A stretch of 64,000 nt of DNA. Source: Acanthacorydalis orientalis (Eukaryota; Arthropoda; Insecta; Megaloptera; Corydalidae). Of this stretch, positions 1 through 12,806 are shown in pieces. Below the pieces are notes generated by a model that was given only the letters and a program-made list of their open reading frames with translations, searched no databases and was not told the origin of the DNA. A program made the position numbers and the translations under genes. Positions within the stretch are counted from its first letter, which is position 1. Each line of letters begins with the position of its first letter. The stretch lies in the NCBI GenBank assembly GCA_034766995.1, contig CM068317.1:28275001-28339000 (forward strand), given 5' to 3'.

Positions 1-798
1 ATGAAGATATTTTAATAAAAGATATATACAAATAAATAATTTTGTAAAATTTAATCCGAAACAATAATCCTTTTTGTAATTAAACTTAATAATTAACTTT
101 AAATTCTGATCAGCTCTATTGTAGTTAATTATTCAACTTAGCAAAATAATCAAATACTAAGCAAGAAAAATAAAAATGTACACATAAAGTTGATCAAATT
201 TGCAATATTAACACATTGAAACCGTTAATGTAAAATATAAATAGTTTAATAACTCTACACAGTACTGAAATTGTAATTGATGGAAATCGCAAAAAGGTCG
301 GCACTAAAAACAGAACGCTCTTGTATTAATTATTATAAAAACAAAAAAACAGTCAAAATAAATAAAATGAAAAAGATAAAATGTATTTTATAATAAAAAT
401 AGTATTATAAGACCGTTATAAAATATTTTTTATCTTATTTCATCTCATAATTGATAAATTTGTTTATAAATATTGAAATTTATTCTTTCACTAATTAATT
501 TTTCACTCCCCTCTCGGACCGCAAACGAAATCTATTCATATATGTTAAATAAATAATTATTGATCAATTTAAATCGTTGTTTATGTATATTTCGATATAT
601 CATCCTCAGAGAGAACTAACATATAGAAACAATGGATTTTTTGTACATTGAAGAATGATGATCTAAGGATGATAGATATATATGCATCGGAATGTGCATA
701 AGCAACAATTAAAAACGATCAATAACCAGTTATTAATCATTTTTGATTTAAATTTTTTTTTGCATATAGAGTGAGATATGCAACTTTTATATAAAATA
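1..798. other. AT-rich non-coding DNA
   Basis: No open frame of meaningful length and no recognisable splice-flanked coding segment on either strand. The sequence is AT-rich with short homopolymers. It ends at the TA target dinucleotide (797-798) of the adjacent mariner relic. I see nothing else in it. Confidence 0.6.
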
Positions 799-1399
799 TT
801 AGATTGGTAAGAAAATAGTTTCGGTTTTTGTTTTTTGAATTCTAATCATAATTTTTTAATGAAAGTGTCATTTCATTGTGTTCATGTTAATATCATTTTA
901 AAGTACATTTTTCTGTCTGTGTTTATGTAACATAAATTTTGATTTTATTATTAATTTTGCTTCAAATTGGGCTATTGAGTTAAAGATGAAAAAGGAGCAA
1001 ATAAGAGCAAAATTTTTGTATGAGTTCAGAATGTGCGATAAGGCAGCAGAAACTGCTCAAAAACTAAATGATGTTTTTGGTCTGGGTGCTATTAAGGAAG
1101 ATACAGTACACTGGTGGTTACAAAAATTTCGTCCTGGGGACGACAGCCTTGAAGATGAAGAAGGTCACGGGCTTTCGACTTCAGTTCATAACAACCAACT
1201 GAAAACGTTAGCCGAATAACAACCACGCACAACAGTTCGAGAGCCTGCACAAAAATTAGGCGTTATCATCAAACAGTTCTGGATTACTTAAAACAGCTAG
1301 GAAAATCAAAAAAGATAAAAATGTATATGAATTTGAAGGTCATAAACCGCAATTATTTTTCTACCAATTATTTTTCTATCGCAATTATTTTTCTACTAA
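799..1399 (+). mobile_element. Internally deleted Hsmar1-like mariner (copy A)
   Basis: The 5' end TTAGATTGGTAAGAAAATAG and the 3' end, which reads inverted as TTAGTAGAAAAATAATTGCG, are inverted repeats close to the known Hsmar1-type terminus. A TA target dinucleotide flanks each side (797-798 and 1400-1401). Inside, 986-1219 encodes the N-terminal helix-turn-helix of a mariner transposase (KKEQIRAKFLYEF, then KFRPGDDSLEDEE). It stops at codon 78, but degraded homology continues to about 1345. The sequence then jumps straight to the 3' inverted repeat, so the catalytic DDD domain is missing. The last 20 or so bases of the 3' terminus occur twice in tandem (about 1349-1399). The copy is non-autonomous and cannot make transposase. 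Confidence 0.88.
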
Positions 1400-1919
1400 T
1401 AATTTTTACATCAAGTAATAGATTCATTTTTACATTTTTTATCTAAAATTTATCACTAGAAACAGTTATAAAAGACAGATATTATTCCTATTAACTATTT
1501 TGTATTTTTAATGTTATTTTTAATTACATTAATAAATGATTTGATATTTTGAAGTAATTTTCTACCGACCACCTACTAAAAGTATTACAAAGAAATATAT
1601 ACACATGTATTTTTGTAAAAACATTTATAATTAAAGTAATTTCTTTCCGAAAAAAACACAAATTGACTTAGTTTCAGAATCATATACAAATTTTAAATGA
1701 TATTTTGGGTAAAATCTTTAGTATTATTCAATATAAAAGTACATTTTTCGCTCTTTTGAAGAACAACATTTTACAAAACTGTAATCTTTTAATACACTTT
1801 ATAAATTTTACCTTTGATAGAAAATTACATTTTTGTATTATCTTATTCTTAAAATGTTTTTTCATTTTTTCTTGATATCTGTAACTCTTCATATATTTAG
1901 TTATATCTATTGTATTATA

Positions 1920-1950
<31 letters not shown>

Positions 1951-2368
1951 TTCAAAAATCATTTAATTATGAATATATTATCTGTCGAGAACATTAATTA
2001 CAAAATTCAGGAATTATCAGTTTTACTTTTGAACTTCTATTAATTGAAAACGATATCGTAATATCAAAAATCAATTTCAAGCTTTTAATAAATGTTCACA
2101 TATTGAATGATGTCAAGAGTACAAACCAGTGGTTTTTAGAAGTATGTCTGTCTGAGTGCGTATTCCTATTGCTGTGATACTTCAACCGTATAATCGATTG
2201 AGTTGATTTTGATGAAACATAATATTATGTTACATTTTAACATTTACAATTATTGATTACATTACTTTGTACATATTTGAATGTATGTAGAGAAAATTTC
2301 CAAATGGTTTGTTAAGTACATATACTAATTTAATACAAGTCAATGTTCTTGTACTTTATATAGTTCAA

Positions 2369-2417
<49 letters not shown>

Positions 2418-3531
2418 AATCACACGTAGTATTAAATTATTTTCATTTCATTGTTAAATTTTTTCGCTGTAGAGATTATTCAAAAATAAACTTTAATTTT
2501 AAATATTTTTAATATTGCTTCAATCAGTCGATGAGATTAAAGTGAATAACTAATTTTATATTATTTTTGGTATAAACCTTTGATTCTAGGATATAATATA
2601 ATAGTGAGATTTCTTTATCGTTTTTTTTAATAACATCATCAGCAATTTTTCAATTTTCTTAGTATCGTTTGCGCTGCATTTTTTATAATCTCGCTAATGC
2701 CTACATTAACAAATACGAATCCTCTGAAGATAATTGAATTCATGTTATAAGTATTTAAATACGTTTTTCGTACTTAAAATGATGTCTTGAATCTCATTCT
2801 TACACCTTCCGAGTAATGGGAACATATCTCAATGCTCATTATTTATTTAAACGTCATTTAATACTTAAGTAATCTACAGATTATTTAATAGAGTTTCATC
2901 CAGAGACACTTTTATAGTATCGTTAAAAATTAGAAGAAATGAATAATGGTAGATTTTATTTTATTAAAAAAAAATATGAAATTCTAGAAAATTATTTTTT
3001 GATTTATTGTATTAATTATAAAGTTGCATTTTTTTATTTAGATTTAAATAAATATGAATTATATTCGTGTTTTTTATAAAAAAAATAGTTTTATAAACGT
3101 ATAAAATTCTAAATTGCTTTTTTTGTTGTAAATTTATTATACAATATCATACAACCATTAAATCATTTTAACAGTATAGATATTACAAAATATCAAAAGA
3201 TTCTATTGTTCTATTAATGTGATACTCATATAATGCAAGAATATAATTTTAGTGCAATACGGATACTTAATTTTGACATTTTGAAACACGCTATTCAGTT
3301 TCTGTCAAAAGATATGACATTATCATAACCGATCTAAGAAAGTCTATGTACATATAATACTAATTTATACATGTAAATCAAAGGAAGTCAATAAATAAAC
3401 AAGGGTCCTCTCTCCTTATTGTTTTTAAAAATTATAATATAATTTATCTGTTATCATTAATAATGAGATTAGGCAGAAATAGAAATATTTGCAGAACGTT
3501 AAAAATAAAAATGTTTAAACACAATCAATCA

Positions 3532-3569
<38 letters not shown>

Positions 3570-3902
3570 CCGATTTCATTTTGATTGTGAAGTATTATTG
3601 TATTGTATCTCTTTTCTGTTAAAATAACGCAAAAATACTTGAAACACTCATTATTAACTCATGGTTAGAACTCATGATTGATGAAAATGTTTAGAAATTA
3701 TATAATGTCCAGAATACTGACAAAAATATTATTAAAATGATGAAGAAATTACATACTTTAAATTTTATATTCTCAAATACTAATTTTGTTCGCAAAATGA
3801 CAAAAAAAAATCAAAAATATCGAGTTTATCAAAAAAAATTGAAAATAGTGTGTTTATCAAATCTATTAATGTTTACCAGATAATACATTATTTCAGTATG
3901 GA
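1400..3902. other. Non-coding stretch with three TA repeats
   Basis: No gene recognised. The stretch contains (TA)n tracts at about 1915-1951, 2370-2414 and 3535-3567. The small open frame over 1728-1955 is mostly Tyr-Ile codons from one of these tracts and is not a gene. Confidence 0.55.
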
Positions 3903-4465
3903 TTAGGTTGATGGAAAAATAATTGCGATTTATGCATCCATTTGTCAAACTTTTTTGATGTTTCTATTCGTTTTAAGTTGTCCAGAACTGTTGGATAACT
4001 AAAGCCTAACTTTTTTACAAGCTCTAGAATCTTTGTGTCTGGTTCTGATTCAACGAACGCCTTCAGTTGGTCGTTATTAACTGAAAGACACCCACGACCT
4101 GCTTCATCTTCAACATTCTCGTCCCCAGCACGAAAATTTTGGAACCACCTTTGCACCGTACGTTCGTTAACAACACCCACACCAAAAGCATCGTTTTGTT
4201 TCCGAGCAGTTTCTGCAGTTTCGCCGCCCGTTTTGAACTTACTGCATGCAAAATGTTCTTATTTGCTTCTTTTCCATCTTTAATTCAATACCCAAATTTC
4301 AAGTAAAATTAATAATAAAACCAAATTCGATATTACCGATACATAGGCCGAAAATGCATTTTAAAATGATATTAACATGAATACGATGAAATAACACTGT
4401 CATAGATAAAAATTAAGGTTAGAATTCATAAAACAAAAACCGCAATTATTTTCCTACCAACCAAA
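3903..4465 (-). mobile_element. Internally deleted Hsmar1-like mariner (copy B)
   Basis: The plus-strand left end TTAGGTTGATGGAAAAATAA is nearly the canonical Hsmar1-type terminus. The right end reads inverted as TTTGGTTGGTAGGAAAATAA. The minus strand encodes the transposase N-terminal DNA-binding half in two frames: the start at about 4251, then the segment with ERTVQRWFQNFRAGDENVED read from 4180. A frameshift lies between them. Coding homology reaches the DKW motif and then runs directly into the terminal repeat, so the catalytic domain is absent. A TA follows the right end (4466-4467), but the left flank is GA, so the target duplication is degraded on that side. It is homologous to the relics at 799, 8337 and 22108. 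Confidence 0.88.
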
Positions 4466-4609
4466 TAATGTAATAGTTTTTTATACCGATATTAAACAAC
4501 TTGATTCATCTCCTCTGTGTTTTTAATTTCACAACTGTTATGCATCATCAAATTCAATAATGTTGTACCGTTTCTCACGTTTGGAGATTAGACATGCTTG
4601 CACTACATT

Positions 4610-5290
4610 TTTAAATCCCTGTATATTACGTTGGTGCATATAAACTCCGAGACTTTTTCTCGACTAGAATACCTTAGAATAGACGTTGTTGTTATTTGCG
4701 GTTTTAGGGCGCGTCGACAGCTAAGTTCGTTAGCTGCCAAATTAGAGTTTCAGCACTAAATGCATCTACAATTTACAACTTTACACATATTATATTTATT
4801 TAGTTCTAACAGAAAATACAGGTGTCCCAGATTAAAATTCACTTTTGTTTACCTTTCGATTCGAGAACTCGAGGTGGAGGGAGGGCGCGGATGATATCAT
4901 TCTCTAGCTTGATTCTGAGAATTTCAGTCGTTATGAGTCACTTCAGGGGGCAACCACGCGCGTTTCACGTGCACACTTTTTACAAAAACGAGCGTTCGTA
5001 CGTTACTGTTAGGGATGATATTGTGTGCCCGCCGCGAAGTCCCGATTTAACCCGTCTTGATTTTTTTTGCGGAGATTTCTTATGAGCAGAGTATACTCAA
5101 ATAATCCTGTGACCATGGAGCAATTGAAGAGCATCTTGCGAAATTTCAGAACAAGATTTGAAGAATGACGTCATCGCAACGATCGTCATCTGGACAAATT
5201 CATTTTTAAAACATTAATTCCCATTAATATTCTTTATGTTTTCAGTAATAAAAGTTACTCGCAGCAAACCAATGTTTTAGTATGAATTTT
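4610..5290 (+). mobile_element. DDE transposase C-terminal relic (Tc1/mariner superfamily)
   Basis: An island of higher GC than its surroundings. In the plus frame near 5025-5080 it reads CPPRSPDLTRLDFF, the typical motif around the last catalytic Asp of Tc1/mariner-superfamily transposases, whose usual form is PPRSPDLTPLDFF. A frameshift near 5080 moves the frame to SRVYSNNPVTMEQLK and then FRTRFEE, stop, RHRNDRHLDKFIFKT, as in the C-terminus of that family. Upstream (4610-5020) only scraps of homology are visible. No terminal repeats were identified, so the ends are approximate. The element is dead: frameshifted, interrupted by stops and lacking its N-terminal half. Confidence 0.68.
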
Positions 5291-5502
5291 TTAAAAGTGT
5301 ATTTTATTCTGGGGATTTTATCCTGTATTTACAACACAATCGAAACAGTTTGTAGAAAAGAATAAATGAAAAAAATGTAATCTACACAATACACTGAAAT
5401 TCTTAAACGGAAACGGAAATCGGTGTTCTATTTTACTTGAACACACTTTACATTATTATATGAAACAAAAATGAATCTTAAAAACATAAAAATAAATATA
5501 TG

Positions 5503-5539
<37 letters not shown>

Positions 5540-5796
5540 CATCTTTTTCATGTACTGAGCAAGAAAAAGTAATCTAACAATTATATTTCGAGTGAAATGT
5601 ACTATACTTCAATATATCGAAAACAAATACTCTTTTTAGTTTATATTATACACAAAATAACATTTAAGTACTTTTGTTGTAGTACGAGTATAGATTAAAA
5701 TATAAATCGTCTTTAGAAATCACTGAATTGAGACGATAAATATCTTGAAGACTTGATTTTAAAACTCTAGTGGTTTAATATCCATTCTTAAAGAAA

Positions 5797-5798
<2 letters not shown>

Positions 5799-5884
<86 letters not shown>

Positions 5885-5906
5885 ATGTGTATATATATAT
5901 ATATAT
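5799..5906. repeat. (TA)n(GT)n(TA)n compound microsatellite
   Basis: Uninterrupted AT dinucleotides to about 5866, then GT dinucleotides to about 5890, then AT again. The slip-prone length means that the exact unit number is probably unreliable in any assembly. Confidence 0.97.
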
Positions 5907-6173
5907 TTAAATCTGATTCAAAGTCAAGTATGTTTCAGGATATTTTGATTTTACTAAAGCGTAAGCTGAAAATACGTTCTATGTGTGTATATATATATAT
6001 ATTTGTGTTTTTATACATGTTTGTATGCATATATACATAACGTATATATTTTATAGTTCAAAGATGGATAAAAAGAAAACTAAATGTTTCATCTAGCAGA
6101 AAGCTGTTCAATAAAATACAATTTTAAATCCGAGTAGTATGTGGCATTTCAAAAAAAGTAAACCATTTATCTC

Positions 6174-6176
<3 letters not shown>

Positions 6177-6245
<69 letters not shown>
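6177..6245. repeat. (TA)n microsatellite
   Basis: About 34 perfect TA units with no interruption. Confidence 0.97.
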
Positions 6246-6249
<4 letters not shown>

Positions 6250-8336
6250 CAATGTTTACCTAAAAGTTATCATGTTATTCTACTAATAACGTTTCTAATT
6301 TAATGTATATACATTTACAAGGAAATCAATCTTGTATTTATCGTTCTGTTCGCAATCAATAAAAACGAGAACGAATATAAAAAAGGATAACATTGTACGA
6401 AATTAATTGAATATACATTTCTCACTTTTGTGTACTACAAATTACCTTATAATTTCTGAACGCGGAACAAATTCTCCGCGCATACCAACTCTCTTGTGTA
6501 GCTTTTTCAATTAATCAGCTGTTATTGATTAGGTAAATTAAGTGAAATATATAATAGCCATTTAATACTACCCCTCTATTTAGATGAACATAAGAAACCG
6601 TTAAGACGATCTACACGGTTTAAATGAAGACCATACACTGAATTCACCGAATTTTAGTTATGATACACAAGCCTGTAATATATTATACGAATTAGATTTA
6701 CTCAATAGTATTTGTAATTTATTTTTACATATTTTATTTAATAATGTTTTTCTTTCATTAAAAGTTTAAAATATTTACTTATAAGAAAATACTTCTAGTA
6801 TAATTTTAAAAGACAAGTTAAATCACAAACATTAAAAATATCAATACAGAATAAATTGTTATATTGTAAAATTTATCATTAACTGAGCAATATCTAATAA
6901 GAGAACAATGTGTTAAATGCTTATTTTTTTCTTTATCTAGTTATTAATTAATTGATGTGTCGTGTTTGTTTTCGATTTCTTTTTCATCATATATTTTAAA
7001 ACAATAAATAATACTTTTTCTTATTGTTGATTCAAAGTTTAATTATAATATTACATGATTTTTTAACTTCTCCAAAACATTTAATAAGAAAAATAGTAAA
7101 AATCGGTCAAATTATAATAAACAATGCAAGGATTACCAAAATAAAATATTGCTTAGAAAATTATTTTATTCTCAACAAATAATTCAAATTTACTGAAAGA
7201 TAATAATATCTACATGATTTAAACCTTGTCATTCATTTATCTAAGTTCTGAATTTGTGACGTACATCAACTTGCAGTAAGAAAATATTTGTCTTGAACAG
7301 TTAATAATTTTAAACCCTGATAACATTTTATAATAGATTAAATGTGTCATTAATAACTTCCGATACTCCTCAAGCATGCTATATAGTATTAATTTCTATT
7401 TTTTATTATTTCTTTTATAAATCGTATTTATTATAATAATTCTTACAATGTTCTTTTTCAATTCAAGTAATTCCATGAGATTTAAATAAACGAAGTACAC
7501 GTCGTTGTTTTTATTTTTTCTCAAAAAAAAATGTATACTATATCTAACATTGAAACTAGTCACTTAATACTCTTGTATTTACAATGTTTTTTTATCATAA
7601 ATACATTAAAATTACTTATTGTATCACAACTGCATAACACTCCATGATACTCTCTCTCTATCTTGTAATATTGATTGTTTAGTCCCATGTAAAATGTATT
7701 ACTCCGTGAATATTTTTAGAATAATGACATGTTTGATAATTATTTCATGACATAACTCTTAATTTATCATGGATTATTATTCAATGTCGTTCTGTAAAAA
7801 TACAAATTAATGATACGATGGATTAAAATAATATATCAAATCATTTCGCATTTACTTTTTAATAGTTAAAAAAATGATTTGACAAGATGCCTCTATTCAC
7901 AAATTCTAATAGTGGAAAACATTTATCCAAATTTTCATTTTTACATATTTTTTAAAAGATGAAAATGATCATGAATATAAAACAAAAATTGAAAATTTTA
8001 ATAATTATTAGTAAATCCCGTTTAATACATTAATTTTTAACTCACTACACAAACAATAAATGTTTAGATTTTTGTAAGTTTTAGAGTGAGCGAAAATTCA
8101 TTTGTGACTATAAATTTAGACACAATGCTTAATTCTATTGTTATGTTATTATATAATATATTTTCAATACAAGTATGAAAATATAAAATTAATTGCGTTC
8201 TTGTACGTTGTAACTTTTGCTTTCTTTTCTATCTAACTTTGGAAAAAAATACGGAAAATTTTTAATATCTGATTTTTTTTCAAAGTAACCCCTTGCCGTT
8301 AGATATAGTTTATCTTATAGAAATGTATTGTTACTA

Positions 8337-8890
8337 TTTCGTTGGTAGAAAAATAATTACGGTTTATAATCTTCAAATTCATATACATTTTTCTCCTTTT
8401 TGATTTTCCTAGCTGTTTTAAGTGGTGCAGAACTGTTGAAAGACTAATACCTAACATTTATGCAGGCTCTAGAATAGTTTTAGGTGGTTCTGATTCAATT
8501 TTTACATTCAGTTGGTTGTTATGAACTGAAGAAGGACGGTTTCGATCTATTTATCTTCAAGGGTCTCGTTCCCAGCACGACATTTTTGGAACCATCATTG
8601 CACTCTACGTTCCTTAACAGTACCTACACGAAAAGCACTGTTTAGTTTATGAACAGTTTCTGTCTCTTTACCACCCAATTTGAACTCATAAAAAAGCTCT
8701 TATTTCCTTCTTTTCCATCTTTAATTCAATAACTCAATTTGAACCAAAAGTTGATGTTACCATAATACAGACCGAAGAATGCACTTTAAATTGAAATTAA
8801 CTTAAACGCGATGAAATGACACTTCCATTAAAAAAAGTAAAGGTGAGAATTCAGAAAACAAAAGCCTCGATTATTTTCCTACCAAGCTAG
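8337..8890 (-). mobile_element. Internally deleted Hsmar1-like mariner (copy C)
   Basis: The element is flanked by TA on both sides (8335-8336 and 8891-8892). The left end TTTCGTTGGTAGAAAAATAA and the right end, inverted CTAGCTTGGTAGGAAAATAA, are the terminal repeats. Minus-strand homology to the mariner N-terminal DNA-binding region runs from about 8725 down to 8370, broken by stops and frameshifts. It then joins the terminal repeat at the same place as copy A: both read gaatttgaag (A: gaatttgaaggt) a few bases before the 3' repeat. The shared junction suggests that A and C descend from one deleted element that was later mobilised in trans. Confidence 0.87.
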
Positions 8891-10753
8891 TATTATAAGC
8901 ATCGTAAGTTATCAAAAAATGTATGAACATTACCTACATTTAAATCACAATTTACATGTGTGTTGAAAATTAAATAAGTCAGATTTCATTTTATTTGGTT
9001 TTACGTTTTATCCTGCACTCTATTTTATATGCGAATATAAATAAAGAGAACAATTATGAACGGTACACTGACAAATTTTAGCCAATGAACAAACAAATGT
9101 ATTCAATGAACAAACGTTAAATAAAAAAAAATGCTGTAGGCTTGTGTCTCTTTAACTGAGAGTGATGATTTATGTTTGTATCTAAGAGTTACATTTCGAA
9201 TAGATTTATGCCATTAAATTATTCAGAATTGCTCATCTTCGACATCAATCATATAACGCGTAACAAATATTTGTGCTCGTTTCGCTGTGTTTCCAACGAA
9301 CCGTCATTGAAAAATCTCTATTAATATATGCAAATACATGTAGATGACATTGCCGTTAAATAAACGTTAATAGTCGTAGAGAACCGAGGCTCCAGGCGTA
9401 TTAGACGAGCGTCTAGATTCGACGTAATGTAGAAGCTCTATTTATATAACACTTGACGTTCGATATCAAACCCGCACCTCCAATAATCGATAAGCAATTT
9501 CAACACTACGGATTAACTAACGCCAAAGCTATTTAAATATTAAATATGACCTAAGTCTGTAAGACTCTAACATTGATAATGTGTATATCTATATAATGTG
9601 ATCAGAACATATGAACGCGGCGGTTTAATTATGTCATGTAAATGGGCGTTAACGCACTGGTACCCACATGCAGAATGTTGCAATTTAATCATAGGTTTAG
9701 ATTATTTGAGATACGCGCGCACACATACACACACAGTAGACACATACACATGCTTGTCGGTTTTTTTTTAAATACTTGTACAGTTCGAATCTACAGATCA
9801 AACTGAGAGACGTACACTGATTATGAAAATGTATTAAATTTTCAATTACAAACAGATGTTTATGATAAATACACAAGATAATCAATTTACAGTTTTAATA
9901 GATTAATTTGTCGATTGCTGTTATTAAAGATATTAAACTGATATTCAATTAATTTTTGATTTTTTCGTTACATTTTTTAAAATAATTATTCGTTTAATAC
10001 ATTTTTAATCGAATCTGTCGAGTTGTTTTTATCTTCAATCATTTTGAAATATAGCTGCATGTATTTTTTGAAAAATATAACTTGATAACAAATCAGTGAG
10101 ATTACATTTAACTATATAATTCGATTTTTTATCTGAATTTTCATGCTAATAATAATAAAATTCAGTTGCTTATTATTGTAATATAATTTTGATCTGAAAT
10201 ATGTTTAGAACAAAATTGAATCTTGAATAAATACATATTTATTTTTCAAATTGGTTTCAGTTGTTGCAAAGTAATTGTTTATTTGTAAATCTTCTTTCGT
10301 TAAATTTTTAACATTTTCAAAGTGTAAAATAAAACAGACAAATACCAAAATGTGAAATAATTAACAATATACAAGCATATTCTGCAAAATAATCAAGAAG
10401 TATGAATAGAATTTTTTATTTTGAAGATAAATAAATTACATATGAATTTAATATAGTTTTATATTTAATATTTTTTTCTTTGTAATCGCAACATATATTA
10501 AGGCACTAGAAATCAAAACCTAGATAGTTAAAAATGTCTCCTGCAGATATACCCATTGCTTGATAGCTTCATAGACTGGAGATAATAAATGGATTTTCTA
10601 TTATAATTCCGAAAATAATATAGAATCAATGTCTTTGAATTAACCCAGTTCTCGCTATCAAAAAACAAACATCCGAAAGATCCAGAAACGATTATGTCGA
10701 CTATCTTTGGTGCATATAGAGGCAATTTTTATTGAAAATTTTTAAATATTGCC
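8891..10753. other. Non-coding stretch with a GC-richer patch
   Basis: No gene recognised. The segment at about 9340-9690 is clearly less AT-rich than its surroundings, lacks a credible open frame and could be a conserved regulatory element. The open frames at 9697-9885 and 10528-10725 on the minus strand show no family signature and no splice or codon support. Confidence 0.45.
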
Positions 10754-11660
10754 CTGATCAAAAAGTGTTGGGAATTTCTATTTTAAAAGAACCGCGTAAA
10801 CGCAACGTTTAATAATTTAGGTAACCCTTCGACAGTAATCTATGCCCAAAACTATTGTTATCTCCCAAACCATTCGTGAATAGCTGATGTTCTATAGAGT
10901 TTGGTGTGTACGGAGAATTTTACTGCCTAAATTTATCGATCAACGATTTTGTATTAAATTTCATGTCAAAAACGAAATTTCTTGTGCCGACACGTTACAA
11001 TGTCGAAAAAAGTATTTGGAGATGAGTGTTTATCGAAAACGCGAGTATACCAATGGTAGAGTTTGTTTACGGAGGGTTGAGGGTCTGCAAAATATGACCC
11101 TCGCTCGGGACGACTGTCAACATCACCGATGAAGAACATGTTCAAAAAGTAAATGTCGTCGACTGACTATACGAGAGATTGTTGATAAAATGTCGACATA
11201 TCGTATGAATCTTTTCAAAGCATTTTTACCAAAACTTGAAACGTGTCGTGGCGAGACTTATGCCATGAACCCCAAATTTCGAGCAAAAAAAGATCTCGAA
11301 GATATTTCCATCGAGATACTATCTGAAGTCTAAGGATCCTACGTTCGTAAAACACATCATAACTAGAGACGAGACTTGAATATACGGATTTAAGGTCGAT
11401 ACAAATCAGTAATCGTCCAAATGGCGTAGTAAAAACGAACCGAGACGAAAAGAGAGCGCCAAATTCGATCAAAGATCAAGGTTCTCTTGACTGTTTTCTT
11501 CAATTATCGTAGTGTGATCTACAAAAAAAATCTTCCGAAGGGTCGAACACTCAATAAAAAGTATTACTGAGGTGTTATGAATAGTTTGCGTGATGCGATC
11601 CACAAACATCGACCGGAATTGTAGGCAAACAACTCTACTAAGTTTAAAACAATAACCAAA
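10754..11660 (+). mobile_element. Degenerate irritans-like mariner relic
   Basis: The left end TGATCAAAAAGTGTTGGGAA followed by an AACCGCG-containing run resembles known mariner termini of this type. The plus strand gives DQRFCIKFHVKNEI (about 10938-10980), the start of the transposase. Further on come the degraded linker with SKCRRLTIREIVDKMSTY, the region KHIITRDET followed by a stop in place of the expected Trp at the first catalytic Asp, and then KVLLTVFFNYR. Homology fades near 11660, before the second Asp motif, and no right terminal repeat is evident. Multiple stops and frameshifts show that it is long dead. Assignment to the irritans-like group is from remembered motif resemblance. 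Confidence 0.75.
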
Positions 11661-11928
11661 AATTACAAATATCTCGGTAGAATCATCAAATATGTAACAA
11701 GAATATTGAACGAAATTAACTAATAATAAATTATTAAACATTTTTTTAGAAAAATCTTATGGTTTCTAGAGTAGTAAAAAATTAATTTATAAAAATTAGT
11801 GAAACATGTTTTTGAAACTTCTTCTATTTTTGAAGAAGACGATATTTTTCTCATTTATAATTTTTTATTCTTACTTTGAAAAAAATAAAATTATTAATTC
11901 AACTGTAAACTCAGATTTATCACTTCAT

Positions 11929-11971
<43 letters not shown>

Positions 11972-11975
11972 AATA

Positions 11976-12274
11976 CAGTGGTGCATCCAGGGAGAGGAAG
12001 GCAAAAGAACACTTACACCCTCCGAAAAAAACGGAAAAATACTAGAAAACGAAACAATATCATCTCGCGAAAATTCTCCTATAAACATAGAAAGATTAAT
12101 GTAATCTCGACTAATGTAACTCAAGAGCTTTGTAAAAAGAAAGAAAAAATTAGATTTTATTCTTTAAATATTTTTTTATAATCACCTAATGAATTTTATA
12201 GAATTCACATTAAAAAAATTATCATTTCGACTCACCTTCCCCCTCTCTAAGATTAAATCCTGAGTGCGCCACTG
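11976..12274. mobile_element. hAT-like MITE (about 299 bp)
   Basis: The left end CAGTGGTGCATCCAGGG and the right end, which reads inverted as CAGTGGCGCACTCAGG, form terminal inverted repeats. CAGTGGCG is a classic hAT-superfamily terminus. The inner sequence is AT-rich and non-coding, with no transposase. Flanking 8-mers tataaata and tgtataca agree at five of eight positions, compatible with a decayed 8-bp target duplication. It sits directly against an (AC)n(TA)n tract (11931-11971). Superfamily assignment rests on the terminus only. Confidence 0.72.
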
Positions 12275-12689
12275 TGTATACATATATAGAGAGAAAGGGA
12301 GAGAGAGTGAATGCATACACCACGTAATAGAAAATACACATATCGTTTGTGAAATAAATTATAACACCTGAATGCATAAATTAACATTAGTAAAATAGAA
12401 ACAATATCAAAGAGTAATTAATTTTCAAAACGATTAATATTATAAATAAATACTGTTACGGCAAGTGGATCAAAATTAAACTCAGAACAAAAATATATAC
12501 ACGATACTAACAATGTAAAAGATATTAATAAATAAAAAAAACATACTATTTTGTAGTATAAATATTTTTAAGCTCTAAAAACATATGAATGAAATTTCAG
12601 AAACATAACAATTTCAACAATACATTAAAAATGTTGATGAATTAATTTTATTAACACATATTACTTAAATAAAATCCTATATGTACCTA

Positions 12690-12690
12690 T

Positions 12691-12744
<54 letters not shown>

Positions 12745-12806
12745 ATATGTATATATGTATATATGTATATATGTATGTGTGTATGCATGTATGTATGTGA
12801 ATATAT
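12690..12806. repeat. (CA)n(TA)n(TATG)n compound microsatellite
   Basis: A run of CA, then TA, then repeated gtatatat units and TATG. The open frame of Met-Tyr-Ile-Cys codons across it is a repeat artefact. Confidence 0.95.

Larger units (their letters stand above)
5291..8336. other. Non-coding stretch with long TA repeats
   Basis: No gene recognised. It holds (TA)n tracts at 5505-5537, 5799-5906 and 6177-6245. A GC-richer segment at about 6450-6640 contains several ATTA-type and E-box-like words (CAGCTG at 6518-6523). The remainder is plain AT-rich sequence. Confidence 0.5.

Noticed and set aside
4035..4283. 82-codon plus-strand frame
   Set aside because: Antisense of mariner copy B; the minus strand matches the transposase.
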